A stretch of DNA of 57,926 nucleotides from Roseivirga sp. UBA7431 (lineage in GTDB: Bacteria > Bacteroidota > Bacteroidia > Cytophagales > Cyclobacteriaceae): positions 1 to 57,926 of the forward strand of contig DLQN01000009.1 of NCBI GenBank assembly GCA_002477595.1, written 5' to 3'. The notes under the pieces are model-generated. The model was not told the origin of the DNA, did not search any database, and saw nothing but the letters and a program-made list of their open reading frames with translations. This document shows positions 43,635 through 52,797 of this stretch, in pieces. The first letter of the stretch is position 1; each line of letters starts with the position of its first letter. The translations under genes were made by a program, and so were the position numbers.

Positions 43635-45701
43635 TTAAGACACAAATGGAAACCTTCTCTGACCAGCAGTGATCAATTTATCTCTTAGCGCTTCAAATCT
43701 AAGCGGCTTGGTTAAATAGTCATCCATACCATGAGACAAGGCACGATCAATATCTTCTTGGAAGGCGTTTGCAGAAAATCCAATGATATAAGGCGCATGC
43801 TTTAAGTCCATTTCTCGAATAAAATCAGCGGCTTGATACCCGTCCATTTTCGGCATAGAAATATCTAACAAAATGAGGTCGTAGTTTTTCTTTTTGACCA
43901 GATCAATTACCTCGAGACCATCCAATGCGACATCAGGAGAAAAGCCTAAACGTTCAAGAAAGATCTTTGTCAGTCTTCGATTGATAACGTTATCCTCGGC
44001 CAATAAGATCTTCAATGGAAATTCATTACTGATCAGTTGATCAGATTTGTCATTTAGTAGTACGTCTTGTGCTAACCCCTCCCCGACAAGGTTCTTATGG
44101 CTAGCCAATTTAACCCGTATAGTAAATGAAAATTCAGAGCCAATGCCTGCTTCACTCTTTACTAAAACCTCACCTTTCAACAACGCCACTAGGCGCTTTA
44201 CAATCGCCAAACCCAAGCCAGTCCCTCCAAACCTCCTTGAATGAGATGAATCTACTTGAGTGAACTCTTGAAACAATTCTTTAAGCTCGTTCTGAGGAAT
44301 CCCGATGCCTGTGTCTTTAATGATAAATCGGATGATCGCGCGTTTTGTAGTTTGACTTTCCAATTCAACTTTTAGCGAAACAGAGCCACGCTCAGTGAAT
44401 TTCACGGCATTCGAAAGCAGGTTTAGTAGTATTTGACGCAAACGCCCTCTATCCGTCTTGATAAAGGCCGGCACATCGTCATTTATCTCCGTATTCAAGA
44501 AAAGGTCCTTCTTACTTGCTTCAAAACTGAATAGGCCAAATGAGTCCTGAATTACTTTTTCTAAAGAGAACACATTCTCTTCAAAGGATAATTTCCCAGA
44601 CTCGATTTTAGAGTAATCAAGAATATCATTTATGATTCTTAAGAGCGTATCGCCACTTGCCTGAATTGTATCCACATAGTCCTTTTGATCTTTTGAAAGC
44701 GCTGTTTCAGCAAGTAGACTCGTCATTCCGATTACACCATTCATTGGTGTTCTAATCTCATGGCTCATAGTCGCTAAGAAGTCGCTCTTAGTTTTAGCCG
44801 CTGATTCAGCAGCATCTTTTGCCTTTCTTAACTCTATTTCTAAATTCGTCTTAGCCGTTATATCCCTAGAAATAATCAGCACTCTTTGTTCATCCAGTTT
44901 GATAATTCGACCTTCAAAGTTTTCCTGTGACCCCGGTTTGCCAAATTCATATTCTAATGTCTGTACTTCACCGCTCTCAAACGTGTCTAAAATGGCAGTT
45001 TTGATAGTTGAAGCCAGAGGTTCTGGTATAATATCAGATACTTTCTTACCTAAAAAATCAGAAGGTCGGTACCACAGTTTATCTTCATTGTGAATTTGAT
45101 AGTCAATGTATATGCAATTACGGTCTAAAGTGAACATTGCATCTGGAATAGCATCAAGAATCATAGCCTGCTGCCGTTCACTTTCTTTGAGTTCTAACTC
45201 AACCTTATACATGGTAGTCACATTTTTTGCAACACAAGTCACGTACTCAACCTTTGCATCACTATTTGAAAATGGAAATTCAAATATCTCAAGCATTTGA
45301 GGTTCTTTTGAAGCATCGAAAATCTCTATGAAAACCGGAGTCCTGAGGCTTTTATCATTCGTGAAACGATCGGAGATTAGACTACTTATTTTATCATTGA
45401 TTACGTTAGCTGTCAGGATTTCACTGATATGGATATTATCCCCCTTTTCGAAGCCTAATACTCTTTCCACATTACTCGAAACGTAAGTAATCATGCCATT
45501 CACATCATACGTAAAAACGAAATCAGCGGAATGATCCATTAAAAGCTCAAATGTATCTTTGATCGATTTCTTCCTACTTCTTACATCAATAAGTTTTTTT
45601 TCAAGCTCCTGTGATTTTGCTCTATACCTAAATAGATAAATTGAGTTGATGACAAGACCAACCAATAAGCCAACAAGCAAGAAATAAACTAAAAAAGACA
45701 T
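43635..45701 (-). CDS. Hybrid sensor histidine kinase / response regulator
   Basis: 688 residues: one N-terminal membrane helix (about 3-24), two PAS domains (about 48-165 and 175-285), phospho-acceptor His314 in FLATMSHEIRTPMNGV, an ATPase domain with DTGIGIP and GTGLGLAI, and a C-terminal receiver with LLAEDN and phospho-acceptor Asp613 (LLDISMP). The architecture resembles BarA/ArcB-type phosphorelay kinases without an Hpt domain. No DNA-binding output, so it must signal through another Hpt or regulator. It lies 21 bases upstream of bioD; functional connection unknown. Confidence 0.93.
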   Translation of the reverse strand: MSFLVYFLLVGLLVGLVINSIYLFRYRAKSQELEKKLIDVRSRKKSIKDTFELLMDHSADFVFTYDVNGMITYVSSNVERVLGFEKGDNIHISEILTANVINDKISSLISDRFTNDKSLRTPVFIEIFDASKEPQMLEIFEFPFSNSDAKVEYVTCVAKNVTTMYKVELELKESERQQAMILDAIPDAMFTLDRNCIYIDYQIHNEDKLWYRPSDFLGKKVSDIIPEPLASTIKTAILDTFESGEVQTLEYEFGKPGSQENFEGRIIKLDEQRVLIISRDITAKTNLEIELRKAKDAAESAAKTKSDFLATMSHEIRTPMNGVIGMTSLLAETALSKDQKDYVDTIQASGDTLLRIINDILDYSKIESGKLSFEENVFSLEKVIQDSFGLFSFEASKKDLFLNTEINDDVPAFIKTDRGRLRQILLNLLSNAVKFTERGSVSLKVELESQTTKRAIIRFIIKDTGIGIPQNELKELFQEFTQVDSSHSRRFGGTGLGLAIVKRLVALLKGEVLVKSEAGIGSEFSFTIRVKLASHKNLVGEGLAQDVLLNDKSDQLISNEFPLKILLAEDNVINRRLTKIFLERLGFSPDVALDGLEVIDLVKKKNYDLILLDISMPKMDGYQAADFIREMDLKHAPYIIGFSANAFQEDIDRALSHGMDDYLTKPLRFEALRDKLITAGQRRFPFVS

Positions 45702-45772
45702 GTGTGTTTCAAAAAACCAGTAGAAGAGACTATAAAATTACCAACTGAGGATATCAATTTAGCGAGTATTTT

Positions 45773-46003
45773 TTAATTCATCGCACTTCGGAGAGATTGC
45801 GCCATATCATCGAAGCGTTTTAGGGCTTCATTCAAAAAAGTATCGCTCAAAATATCATCCAATTCCTCTTCAATAACATCCATCTCGCTGACTTTGAAAG
45901 TTTGTTCAAATGGACCGCTCTCTAGTTTAATTAAGTATTTCCCATTCCAAGAAAACACTGTAATCTTGCATGGCCTACCGGTAATTTCCTTTACAATGCG
46001 CAT
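45773..46003 (-). CDS. Small conserved hypothetical protein (76 residues)
   Basis: 76 residues. A strand-rich first half (CKITVFSWNGKYLIKLESGPFEQTFKV) and an acidic helical second half (VIEEELDDILSDTFLNEAL). No signal peptide, no known motif. It lies alone between the hybrid kinase and the DUF5916 gene. The coding-like composition and full fold pattern support a real gene. Confidence 0.6.
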   Translation of the reverse strand: MRIVKEITGRPCKITVFSWNGKYLIKLESGPFEQTFKVSEMDVIEEELDDILSDTFLNEALKRFDDMAQSLRSAMN

Positions 46004-46114
46004 GGTGATTTGATTTTTTCGAAATATAGTGTACTTCTCTAAGAACTACCGCCCGTCACAAAGCCAAGTCACTTTTTTGAAGAAACTTTAATTACGATTA
46101 ATGTTGCGTAACGA

Positions 46115-48337
46115 ATGCGAAGCCTCATACCTCTACTCATTATCATTTTTTCTACTGTTTGTCTATTAGGGCAAGCTCAAGATAGAAAGCAAGTCAATAT
46201 TAATAGAGTTGTAGATCAAATTGTGATCGATGGCCTGCTCGATGAAGCAACTTGGCAAAACGCTGACATAGCTGATGACTTTCAACAAAACTTCCCTGCT
46301 GATGGCATTCAGTCAGATGCAATCAGTGAAATGAAGTTTAGCTATGATGATAAATTCATTTACATCGGTGCAAAACTTTACAACACGGGGCCTTCAAAAT
46401 ACGTGACTCCTTCGCTTAGAAGAGATTTCAGAGGTGGCGGTAATGACATGTTCATTGTACACTTCGATACTTTCGATGACAAAACCAATGCCTTCCAATT
46501 TGGAATCAACCCCTTCGGTGTAAGACGAGAAGGACTTATCTCTAATGGCGGGGGAAACCGTGGCGACTTATCACTAGACTGGGAGAATAAATGGTTCGGT
46601 AAGGCAACGCAGCATGACGGCTACTGGATGGTTGAAATGGCTATTCCATTTAAGAGCATTCGATTTAAAGAAGGTGGTAGCAATTGGAACGTAAATGCCT
46701 ACCGAATTGATAGCAACACAGGTGAAAGGTCTACTTGGAATCCTGTACCAAGAAACTTTTCGCTATACTCCTTGGCTCATACAGGACAATTGTCTTGGGA
46801 TGAACCCCTTGACAATCCAGGAGGCAATGTTGTAGTCATTCCTTATATCTCGGGTAATGCAGCTGGTACTGGTGGATATACACATACAGGAGAGACAGAT
46901 CAACTGCCAAGAACCTCAGAATCCTCAGGGAATTTTGGTTTCGATGCTAAAATAGGCCTTGGCCCAGCTATGAACCTTGACCTCACCGTTAACCCAGACT
47001 TTTCTCAAGTGGAAGTAGATCGGCAAGTAACCAACTTAGACCGGTTTGAAATATTCTTTCCTGAACGTAGACAGTTCTTCCTTGAAAATGCTGACCTCTT
47101 TGGGCAATTTGGTCAAGATGGGTTAAGGCCATTTTTCTCTAGACGAATTGGTGTTTCTAGAGATGAGTCAACTGGTCAAAACATTCAGAATAAGATCAAT
47201 GCTGGAGCTCGTCTGAGTGGGAAACTCAATAACAATTGGCGAATTGGCGTCCTGAGCATGCAAGCAGATGAAGAGCGAGATATAAATCTGCCTCAAATCA
47301 ATTATACGGTTGCAGCACTTCAAAGAAAAATCTTCAGTCGATCAAACATTGGATTGATCATGATCAATAAGCAGGATTTCCGTAATGAAAGCGGCACTAA
47401 CTTCAGTCAGTATAATAGAGTTCTTGGAGTCGATTATAATTTAGCTTCAGCAGACAATGTATGGAATGGTAAACTCTTTTATCATAAGTCTTTTGATAAA
47501 GACAACCTAGATGATAGCTATGCCACCGCTGCGAGCCTATCCTATTCTACCTTAGAATGGAGAGTGGAAAGTAGAGTTCAAAAAGTTGGAGACAATTACA
47601 ACCCTGAAGTTGGTTTTGCCAGACGAAACGGGTACGAATTTGCCAGCTTAGAGGTCAGAAAAAACTTCTACCCAGAAAAGGGCCCTTTCCAACAGTTTAA
47701 TCCATTGGCATCATTTCAGGTTTTTCAGAATGATGCAAACGGCACAACAGATTCAGAAATTAAATTGGGAGTCGATACCCAGTTGAAAAACACTGGGAGA
47801 TTTACAGCTAGTTTTAACCGCAACTTCATCTACCTCTTTGGAGATTTTGACCCAACCCGTGAAGGTAATTTGGCCTTGCCTGAGGGAACTGATTATTCAT
47901 TCACCAATTTCGAAGCGAGCTATAATTCTGATACGCGTAAATTCTTTTTCTATACGCTAAGAACCAATTCTGGTGAATATTTCAATGGAAATAGGTATGG
48001 ACTTGGTGGAAGTATTAACTACCGATTTCAGCCCTATGGCTTAGTGAGCCTTGACTTTAATTATAATAATATCAGACTCCCTGACCCTTATGGCGATGCA
48101 GACATCTTCTTAATAGGGCCAAGGTTCGACATTACCTTCAACAAATCACTCTTCTGGACCACCTTCATTCAATACAATAGCCAAATCGATAACCTTAATA
48201 TCAACTCGAGGCTCCAATGGAGGTTCAAGCCTGTATCAGATATTTTTATTGCCTACACAGACAATTACTTCCCAGGCGACTTTATCAATAAAAATAGAGC
48301 CTTGGTAATCAAAATGACTTATTGGTTAAACCTCTAA
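46115..48337 (+). CDS. DUF5916 outer-membrane protein with CBM9-like N-terminal domain
   Basis: 740 residues with a signal peptide ending at LGQA. The N-terminal part (about 30-220) is a CBM9-like domain (IDGLLDEATWQNADIADDF, FDDKTNAFQFGINPFGVR, MVEMAIPFKSIRF). Then DLTVNPDFSQVEVDRQVTN and FFPERRQFFLENADLF are DUF5916 signatures, and the rest alternates polar and aromatic residues up to a terminal aromatic strand, consistent with an outer-membrane barrel. Substrate unknown. Its 3' end meets the OsmC gene with a 4-base overlap. Confidence 0.88.
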   Translation: MRSLIPLLIIIFSTVCLLGQAQDRKQVNINRVVDQIVIDGLLDEATWQNADIADDFQQNFPADGIQSDAISEMKFSYDDKFIYIGAKLYNTGPSKYVTPSLRRDFRGGGNDMFIVHFDTFDDKTNAFQFGINPFGVRREGLISNGGGNRGDLSLDWENKWFGKATQHDGYWMVEMAIPFKSIRFKEGGSNWNVNAYRIDSNTGERSTWNPVPRNFSLYSLAHTGQLSWDEPLDNPGGNVVVIPYISGNAAGTGGYTHTGETDQLPRTSESSGNFGFDAKIGLGPAMNLDLTVNPDFSQVEVDRQVTNLDRFEIFFPERRQFFLENADLFGQFGQDGLRPFFSRRIGVSRDESTGQNIQNKINAGARLSGKLNNNWRIGVLSMQADEERDINLPQINYTVAALQRKIFSRSNIGLIMINKQDFRNESGTNFSQYNRVLGVDYNLASADNVWNGKLFYHKSFDKDNLDDSYATAASLSYSTLEWRVESRVQKVGDNYNPEVGFARRNGYEFASLEVRKNFYPEKGPFQQFNPLASFQVFQNDANGTTDSEIKLGVDTQLKNTGRFTASFNRNFIYLFGDFDPTREGNLALPEGTDYSFTNFEASYNSDTRKFFFYTLRTNSGEYFNGNRYGLGGSINYRFQPYGLVSLDFNYNNIRLPDPYGDADIFLIGPRFDITFNKSLFWTTFIQYNSQIDNLNINSRLQWRFKPVSDIFIAYTDNYFPGDFINKNRALVIKMTYWLNL

Positions 48338-48735
48338 CGGTTGATCGTGAATTTGTGATCCATTTCAGCGCTCAAAGATCCTGCAACTGAGCAGTACTTT
48401 GTAGCCGCCATATGACCTAGTTTTTCAAGCTCCTCCTGCGTTACATCTGGAGAATCTAAGATGAAATGAAGAGAGATATTGGTAAAGCCTTTGGGGTGCT
48501 CATCTCTTCTAACTCCTTCAGTCACAACTGTCAAATTAGAAACCGTTCTCTTTCTTTTTTTCAACATCTGAACTAAATCGACCGATGCACAACCAGCTAG
48601 TGCTGATAATAATAACTCGGTTGGCGACTGTGCTTGCTTCTCTTCTGCAGGACGCATATCAATCTGTACAACATTGCCATTTTCATTAACAGCTTCAAAT
48701 TGATAATCTCCTAGTAACGTGGTCGTTGTCTTCAT
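48334..48735 (-). CDS. OsmC family peroxiredoxin-like protein
   Basis: 133 residues with both conserved cysteines, Cys49 in LAGCASVDLVQML and Cys116 in KYCSVAGSL. OsmC/Ohr proteins reduce organic hydroperoxides with a dithiol system; the short form with SPTELLLSALAGC is closer to the YhfA-type OsmC branch. Cytoplasmic. Monocistronic. Confidence 0.88.
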   Translation of the reverse strand: MKTTTTLLGDYQFEAVNENGNVVQIDMRPAEEKQAQSPTELLLSALAGCASVDLVQMLKKRKRTVSNLTVVTEGVRRDEHPKGFTNISLHFILDSPDVTQEELEKLGHMAATKYCSVAGSLSAEMDHKFTINR

Positions 48736-48841
48736 ATTGCAATAAAATAAACAGGATTCGAAATTACTCGAATTAAATGGCTAACTGTACAATATGAAAA
48801 TAAGTTTCATGGTTTTAGCGGTGAACTCTTAACCTAACAAC

Positions 48842-49858
48842 ATGCAACAATCAAAAATCATACTGCCCCTTTCGCTTATACTTTTAACCTTTATCACATC
48901 CTGTGGAAGCGATGATGCCGAGAGCATCAATTTAAATGTCACTATAGAAGATCAATTCATCAACTTACCTTCAAATGTATCTGTATTCTTCCGAGTAGAA
49001 GATGGTGCTGGAAATGGTGTAGCTGGGCTCAATGAAGATGATTTCCTCATCTACGAAAACGGCTCTGTCATCTCCGAATTTGAAGCAACGCGTAAAATTC
49101 AACCGAACGAACAAGTTTTTGACTACCATATCACCTTGATGCTCGATTTAAGTGGCAGTGTTTTGGGCAGCGAGAATCTTGCCGGGTTAAAACAAGCCAC
49201 TAAAAGCTTTATTGATGAAGTATTACCAACAAGTGAAGAACCATCGGCCCAAGCCATTAAAATGGACATCTGGTGGTTTGACGGTGCCGAGAACATCAAA
49301 CAACTACAAGGTGTATCGTCAAGTCCTACAGTGTTGAAAGCAGCAATAGATATTATTTCACCTCAAATGAGTTCTGACAATTCCACCAACTTGTATGGGG
49401 CCGTAATTCAAGGGCTTGAAGTGGCCAGCCAAAAGCTCACTCAAACCAGAAACTTGGACGAAATAGCCTCTAGTGCATTAATCATCTTCACAGATGGTAC
49501 AGATCAAGCCAATAGAAATACAAAAGGTCAAGCGCTAGGTGCAGTTGCCAATGCAGACAGAGACATCTCGATCTACACCATCGGATTAGGAGGAGAAATT
49601 GATGAACGGGTATTAAGAGAAGTAGGAAAAACTAGCTTTGTCTCAGCGGCCAACATTGGCGAACTATTGGATAGTTTCAGAGAAATTGGCGACTTAGTCA
49701 ACGGCCGTGCAAATAGTTATTACCTATTGGAATACTGCTCTCCAAAAAGATCAGGTAGTAATCAATTGACTATTGAGGTGACTAAAGGCATGTTAGTTGG
49801 CCGCGCCAATACACTCTTTGATGCATCAGATTTTAACGGAAGTTGTACGTTGGAGTAG
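48842..49858 (+). CDS. von Willebrand factor A domain lipoprotein
   Basis: 338 residues. Lipobox FITSC (Cys21), a small N-terminal beta domain (about 30-90, FRVEDGAGNGVAGLNEDDF), then a vWA domain with the MIDAS motif DLSGS (Asp102, Ser104, Ser106) and a late FTDGTD (near 216). It would bind a protein or ligand through a metal ion at the cell surface. Neighbours give no partner. Confidence 0.85.
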   Translation: MQQSKIILPLSLILLTFITSCGSDDAESINLNVTIEDQFINLPSNVSVFFRVEDGAGNGVAGLNEDDFLIYENGSVISEFEATRKIQPNEQVFDYHITLMLDLSGSVLGSENLAGLKQATKSFIDEVLPTSEEPSAQAIKMDIWWFDGAENIKQLQGVSSSPTVLKAAIDIISPQMSSDNSTNLYGAVIQGLEVASQKLTQTRNLDEIASSALIIFTDGTDQANRNTKGQALGAVANADRDISIYTIGLGGEIDERVLREVGKTSFVSAANIGELLDSFREIGDLVNGRANSYYLLEYCSPKRSGSNQLTIEVTKGMLVGRANTLFDASDFNGSCTLE

Positions 49859-49863
49859 TCAAC

Positions 49864-49908
49864 ATATCATGAGTATTCCCTATTTTCATCAGGGAAGACT
49901 CATGATAT
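49864..49908 (+). promoter_or_regulatory. 18-bp hairpin covering the start codon of the DUF5995 gene
   Basis: ATATCATGAGTATTCCCT (49864-49881) pairs with AGGGAAGACTCATGATAT (49891-49908), 17 of 18 bases, around a 9-base loop. The right arm includes the first two bases of the ATG at 49907. In RNA it would bury the start site; as DNA it could be a regulator site. No T run follows, so it is not a simple terminator. Confidence 0.6.
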
Positions 49909-50665
49909 GCAAGCAAAAACTATAGACGAAGTAATCGTATTTCTTGATCAGATTGTTAAGGACGAGGTTAAGGATAGTTCAAAACTGGCCTACTTTCCTA
50001 TTCTTTACAGGAAAGTAACTATTGCCATTAAGGCAGCTATCATAAATAAAGAGTTTGAAGACAACACAAGAATGGAGAGGCTTGATGTTGTCTTTGCGAA
50101 TCGCTACTTGAAAGCTTACTCTGAATTCAAGGCCAATCAAGCACCAAGTAGTTGCTGGGCAGTCTCTTTTAAAGAAGGAGACAAATTCTGGTACCTTGTC
50201 CTACAGCACATCTTGCTAGGTATCAATGCACACATAAACCTAGATTTAGGCATTGCGGCAGCAGAGGTTTCTGAAAGTGATATTCAAGGTCTTAAAACTG
50301 ACTTCTATAAAATCAACGATATTCTCTCATCTATGGTAGATAGTGTACAGGCAGATATTGATAAGGTCTCGCCAGTGATTGGCATTATGGACAAGCTTGC
50401 TGGCAAACTAGATGAGCGCTTAGTAGATTTTAGCATACAATTAGCAAGAGATGGTGCTTGGGATTTTGCCTGCGAATATGCACATGCAGAGACAAACCAA
50501 AAAAATATCTTACTCGAAAAACGAGATGCCTCTATTACTTGGCTAGGAGAAGACATTGCTCAACCCGGACTTCTCTTATCGGGCATTGCGGCTTTTGTAA
50601 AAATATTCGAATGGAAAAAGGTTAGCCGCATAGCTCCTATTCTCGAAGGTATTGCAAAGACTTAA
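49907..50665 (+). CDS. DUF5995 family protein
   Basis: 252 residues, mostly helical, no signal peptide. YFPILYRKVTIAIKAAI, DVVFANRYLKAYSEF and YLVLQHILLGINAHINLDLGIA are the DUF5995 signature, with a His pair (QHILLGINAH) reminiscent of metal or lipid-binding helical enzymes. Function unknown. The start codon lies at the edge of a strong hairpin (49864-49908), and the end overlaps the convergent DUF1684 gene by 4 bases. Confidence 0.8.
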   Translation: MQAKTIDEVIVFLDQIVKDEVKDSSKLAYFPILYRKVTIAIKAAIINKEFEDNTRMERLDVVFANRYLKAYSEFKANQAPSSCWAVSFKEGDKFWYLVLQHILLGINAHINLDLGIAAAEVSESDIQGLKTDFYKINDILSSMVDSVQADIDKVSPVIGIMDKLAGKLDERLVDFSIQLARDGAWDFACEYAHAETNQKNILLEKRDASITWLGEDIAQPGLLLSGIAAFVKIFEWKKVSRIAPILEGIAKT

Positions 50666-51273
50666 GAACCCTTAATCCCAGCTTCAATCGCTATCGGCAA
50701 GTGATTGGCTTCAGGCACCATAGGACACTCATACTCTTCGCTATAAGCACAATAAGGATTGTAGAGTTTATTGAAATCAATCACCCATTCTGTGCCCTCA
50801 GGAATTCCTTCGTAATGCAAATATCGCCCTCCACCGTACGTAATATCACCAGTCGTTTGGTCTACTAATGGCAGAAAAACGATGGGCTTTTGACCGGGAA
50901 TCCTAAAGCGCTGCACTTGTAGATAAGCTTCAAGGGTATATGGCTCTCCTTTTAACTGAAAATGTAGGACTCCTATGCGTTGGTACAATTGAGTACCTCC
51001 TTTGCTCGTCCCTAATGGAAATGGTTTGTCTTTTGGTGTTGGTTCAAACCTTGCCTTTACTCGATAAGCCTCATCTGCCTCGAAAAATTCATGGCCTTGA
51101 AAAGCGGATCGTTCCTCTGGAGTGAGGGGTGACTTATCAGGATTAAGAAACTCAGCGTTCTGCTGTGCTCTGTACTTTTTGATTTCTTGAATAAATGTAC
51201 TTTGCTGTGATAGCAAATCATTCACACAAAAGATAAGAGATAGCCCTAGAAGGAGTTTCATGATCATTTTCAT
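50662..51273 (-). CDS. DUF1684 family exported protein
   Basis: 203 residues with a signal peptide ending near LLSQ (start at 51273; Met codons at 51267 and 51261 would also work). KYRAQQNAEFLNPDKSPL, FPLGTSKGG, FLPLVDQTTGDITYGGGRY and NPYCAYSEEYECPMVPEAN are the DUF1684 signatures. The family is uncharacterised; the C-terminal cysteines and acidic residues look like a metal or active site. Monocistronic. Confidence 0.85.
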   Translation of the reverse strand: MKMIMKLLLGLSLIFCVNDLLSQQSTFIQEIKKYRAQQNAEFLNPDKSPLTPEERSAFQGHEFFEADEAYRVKARFEPTPKDKPFPLGTSKGGTQLYQRIGVLHFQLKGEPYTLEAYLQVQRFRIPGQKPIVFLPLVDQTTGDITYGGGRYLHYEGIPEGTEWVIDFNKLYNPYCAYSEEYECPMVPEANHLPIAIEAGIKGS

Positions 51274-51548
51274 TTCAGTAGCAGTGACTTTGTTTGGAAC
51301 GTAAAACTAACCCGCTAATAGCAATAAAAACCAAGCCAATTAAGAAATAGGTTATCAAAAAATGACAAGCATAAAACTTTCTCCTTCCTCATAATTCCGT
51401 TTAAGCTACAAATCCGGCATCTAGTCACCTGATGCCGATATTAATTTCACTTTTTCAAATCATAGCGTGAAGTCCCAATTTATATAATCCTAGGTAATGA
51501 AATACATGATCTGCATAACTGTATCTTTACAGCTTATAACAGAGATTC

Positions 51549-52706
51549 ATGTCAAACGAGATTCAAATACTTAAGCATATTCAGTCAAGCATCGATAATG
51601 ATTCCTTTGTTCGGCTAACCTTTAGCAAGCCTGTTGATGGTGCTGGGACCCTGAAGAAAGTGATCATCTCATTGGCTATCATAAAAAGAGTGCCACAACT
51701 TTCTTTTGTCTACAGACACAAGACGAATGACATGACTAAAAATCATCCAATTCAGGAAGGCATAGCTACTATTGAAAATCTATTGAAGACTGAATTTCAA
51801 AATGCCAATCTATTTACTTCTAAGGCAGATTATGCTTTTGAGCGAAGCGAAGAGAAATCAAGATTAAAGCAGACAAAGGCCACTTTTAAGACTGCCCCTA
51901 ACCGCGGTCATGACAAAGAAAAAAGACATCTTATTCAAGGCGCTGATTACCTCCAACAATTAGGTGTATTGGACCAAAACGGAAGAGTTTTAAAAGACAA
52001 AGGAGATAAGTTCAAGCAGATCAACAAGTTCGTTGAAGTCATTGAAGGGCTTTTGAAAAACCATGAAATGCTTTCTAGTGGAAAACCCATTAAGGTGGTA
52101 GACATGGGTTCTGGAAAGGGTTATCTCACCTTTGCCCTATATGATTACTTGACCACCCAATTGAAACTAGATGCTTCAGTGGCTGGGGTTGAAGTACGTC
52201 AAGATTTAATCGATAAATGTAATACCATAGCCAAGTCGGTTGGCTTCGAAAAGCTCAACTTTGAGCTCGGCTATATTGGTGATTATAGTTTAGATAAAAC
52301 AGACATACTTATTGCCTTGCATGCTTGTGATACCGCTACGGATGACGCCATTGCTAAAGGAATGGCTGCTAACGCTGAGCTAATCATCTGTGCTCCTTGC
52401 TGTCACAAACAGATTAGAAAGTCTATGACCGAGAGTGAAGGACTTGACAGTCTTTTACAGCATGGCATCTTGAAAGAACGCCAAGCAGAAATTGTCACCG
52501 ATGCGATTAGAGCATTGATTATGGAAGCCAATGGTTATAAAACGAAGGTCTTCGAATTCATTTCTACAGAGCACACAGGTAAAAACTTGATGATTATTGG
52601 TGAGAAGAAAAATCAAAAAACGGACCCTTCAAAATATCTCGAGGAAGTCGAAAAGCTCAAAAAACAGTTCGGTATTTCTCAACATTATCTAGAGAGTTTG
52701 GTATAG
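51549..52706 (+). CDS. SAM-dependent methyltransferase (METTL25-like)
   Basis: 385 residues. An N-terminal domain (about 1-170) is followed by a Rossmann methyltransferase: motif I VVDMGSGKGYLTFALYDYL, acidic strand GVEVRQDLID, and ALHACDTATDDAI plus CAPCCHKQIR, which are typical of the METTL25/RRNAD1 family (PF13679). The CCH motif may bind metal. The substrate is unknown; RNA or protein is possible. Monocistronic. Confidence 0.85.
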   Translation: MSNEIQILKHIQSSIDNDSFVRLTFSKPVDGAGTLKKVIISLAIIKRVPQLSFVYRHKTNDMTKNHPIQEGIATIENLLKTEFQNANLFTSKADYAFERSEEKSRLKQTKATFKTAPNRGHDKEKRHLIQGADYLQQLGVLDQNGRVLKDKGDKFKQINKFVEVIEGLLKNHEMLSSGKPIKVVDMGSGKGYLTFALYDYLTTQLKLDASVAGVEVRQDLIDKCNTIAKSVGFEKLNFELGYIGDYSLDKTDILIALHACDTATDDAIAKGMAANAELIICAPCCHKQIRKSMTESEGLDSLLQHGILKERQAEIVTDAIRALIMEANGYKTKVFEFISTEHTGKNLMIIGEKKNQKTDPSKYLEEVEKLKKQFGISQHYLESLV

Positions 52707-52797
52707 GCTTTCCGAATTGCTACCACTAAAGAAATACTGGTTAGATTCTATACTTCAATTCTATACTTTTAAGTCAGTACCATAAATACAACTGACC

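Noticed and set aside
51275..51358. A 27-codon minus-strand frame (TTG start) encoding a hydrophobic peptide that ends 1 base before the DUF1684 start codon.
   Set aside because: No ATG, very short, and a hydrophobic peptide is expected by chance in AT-rich DNA; no family or regulatory pattern supports it.
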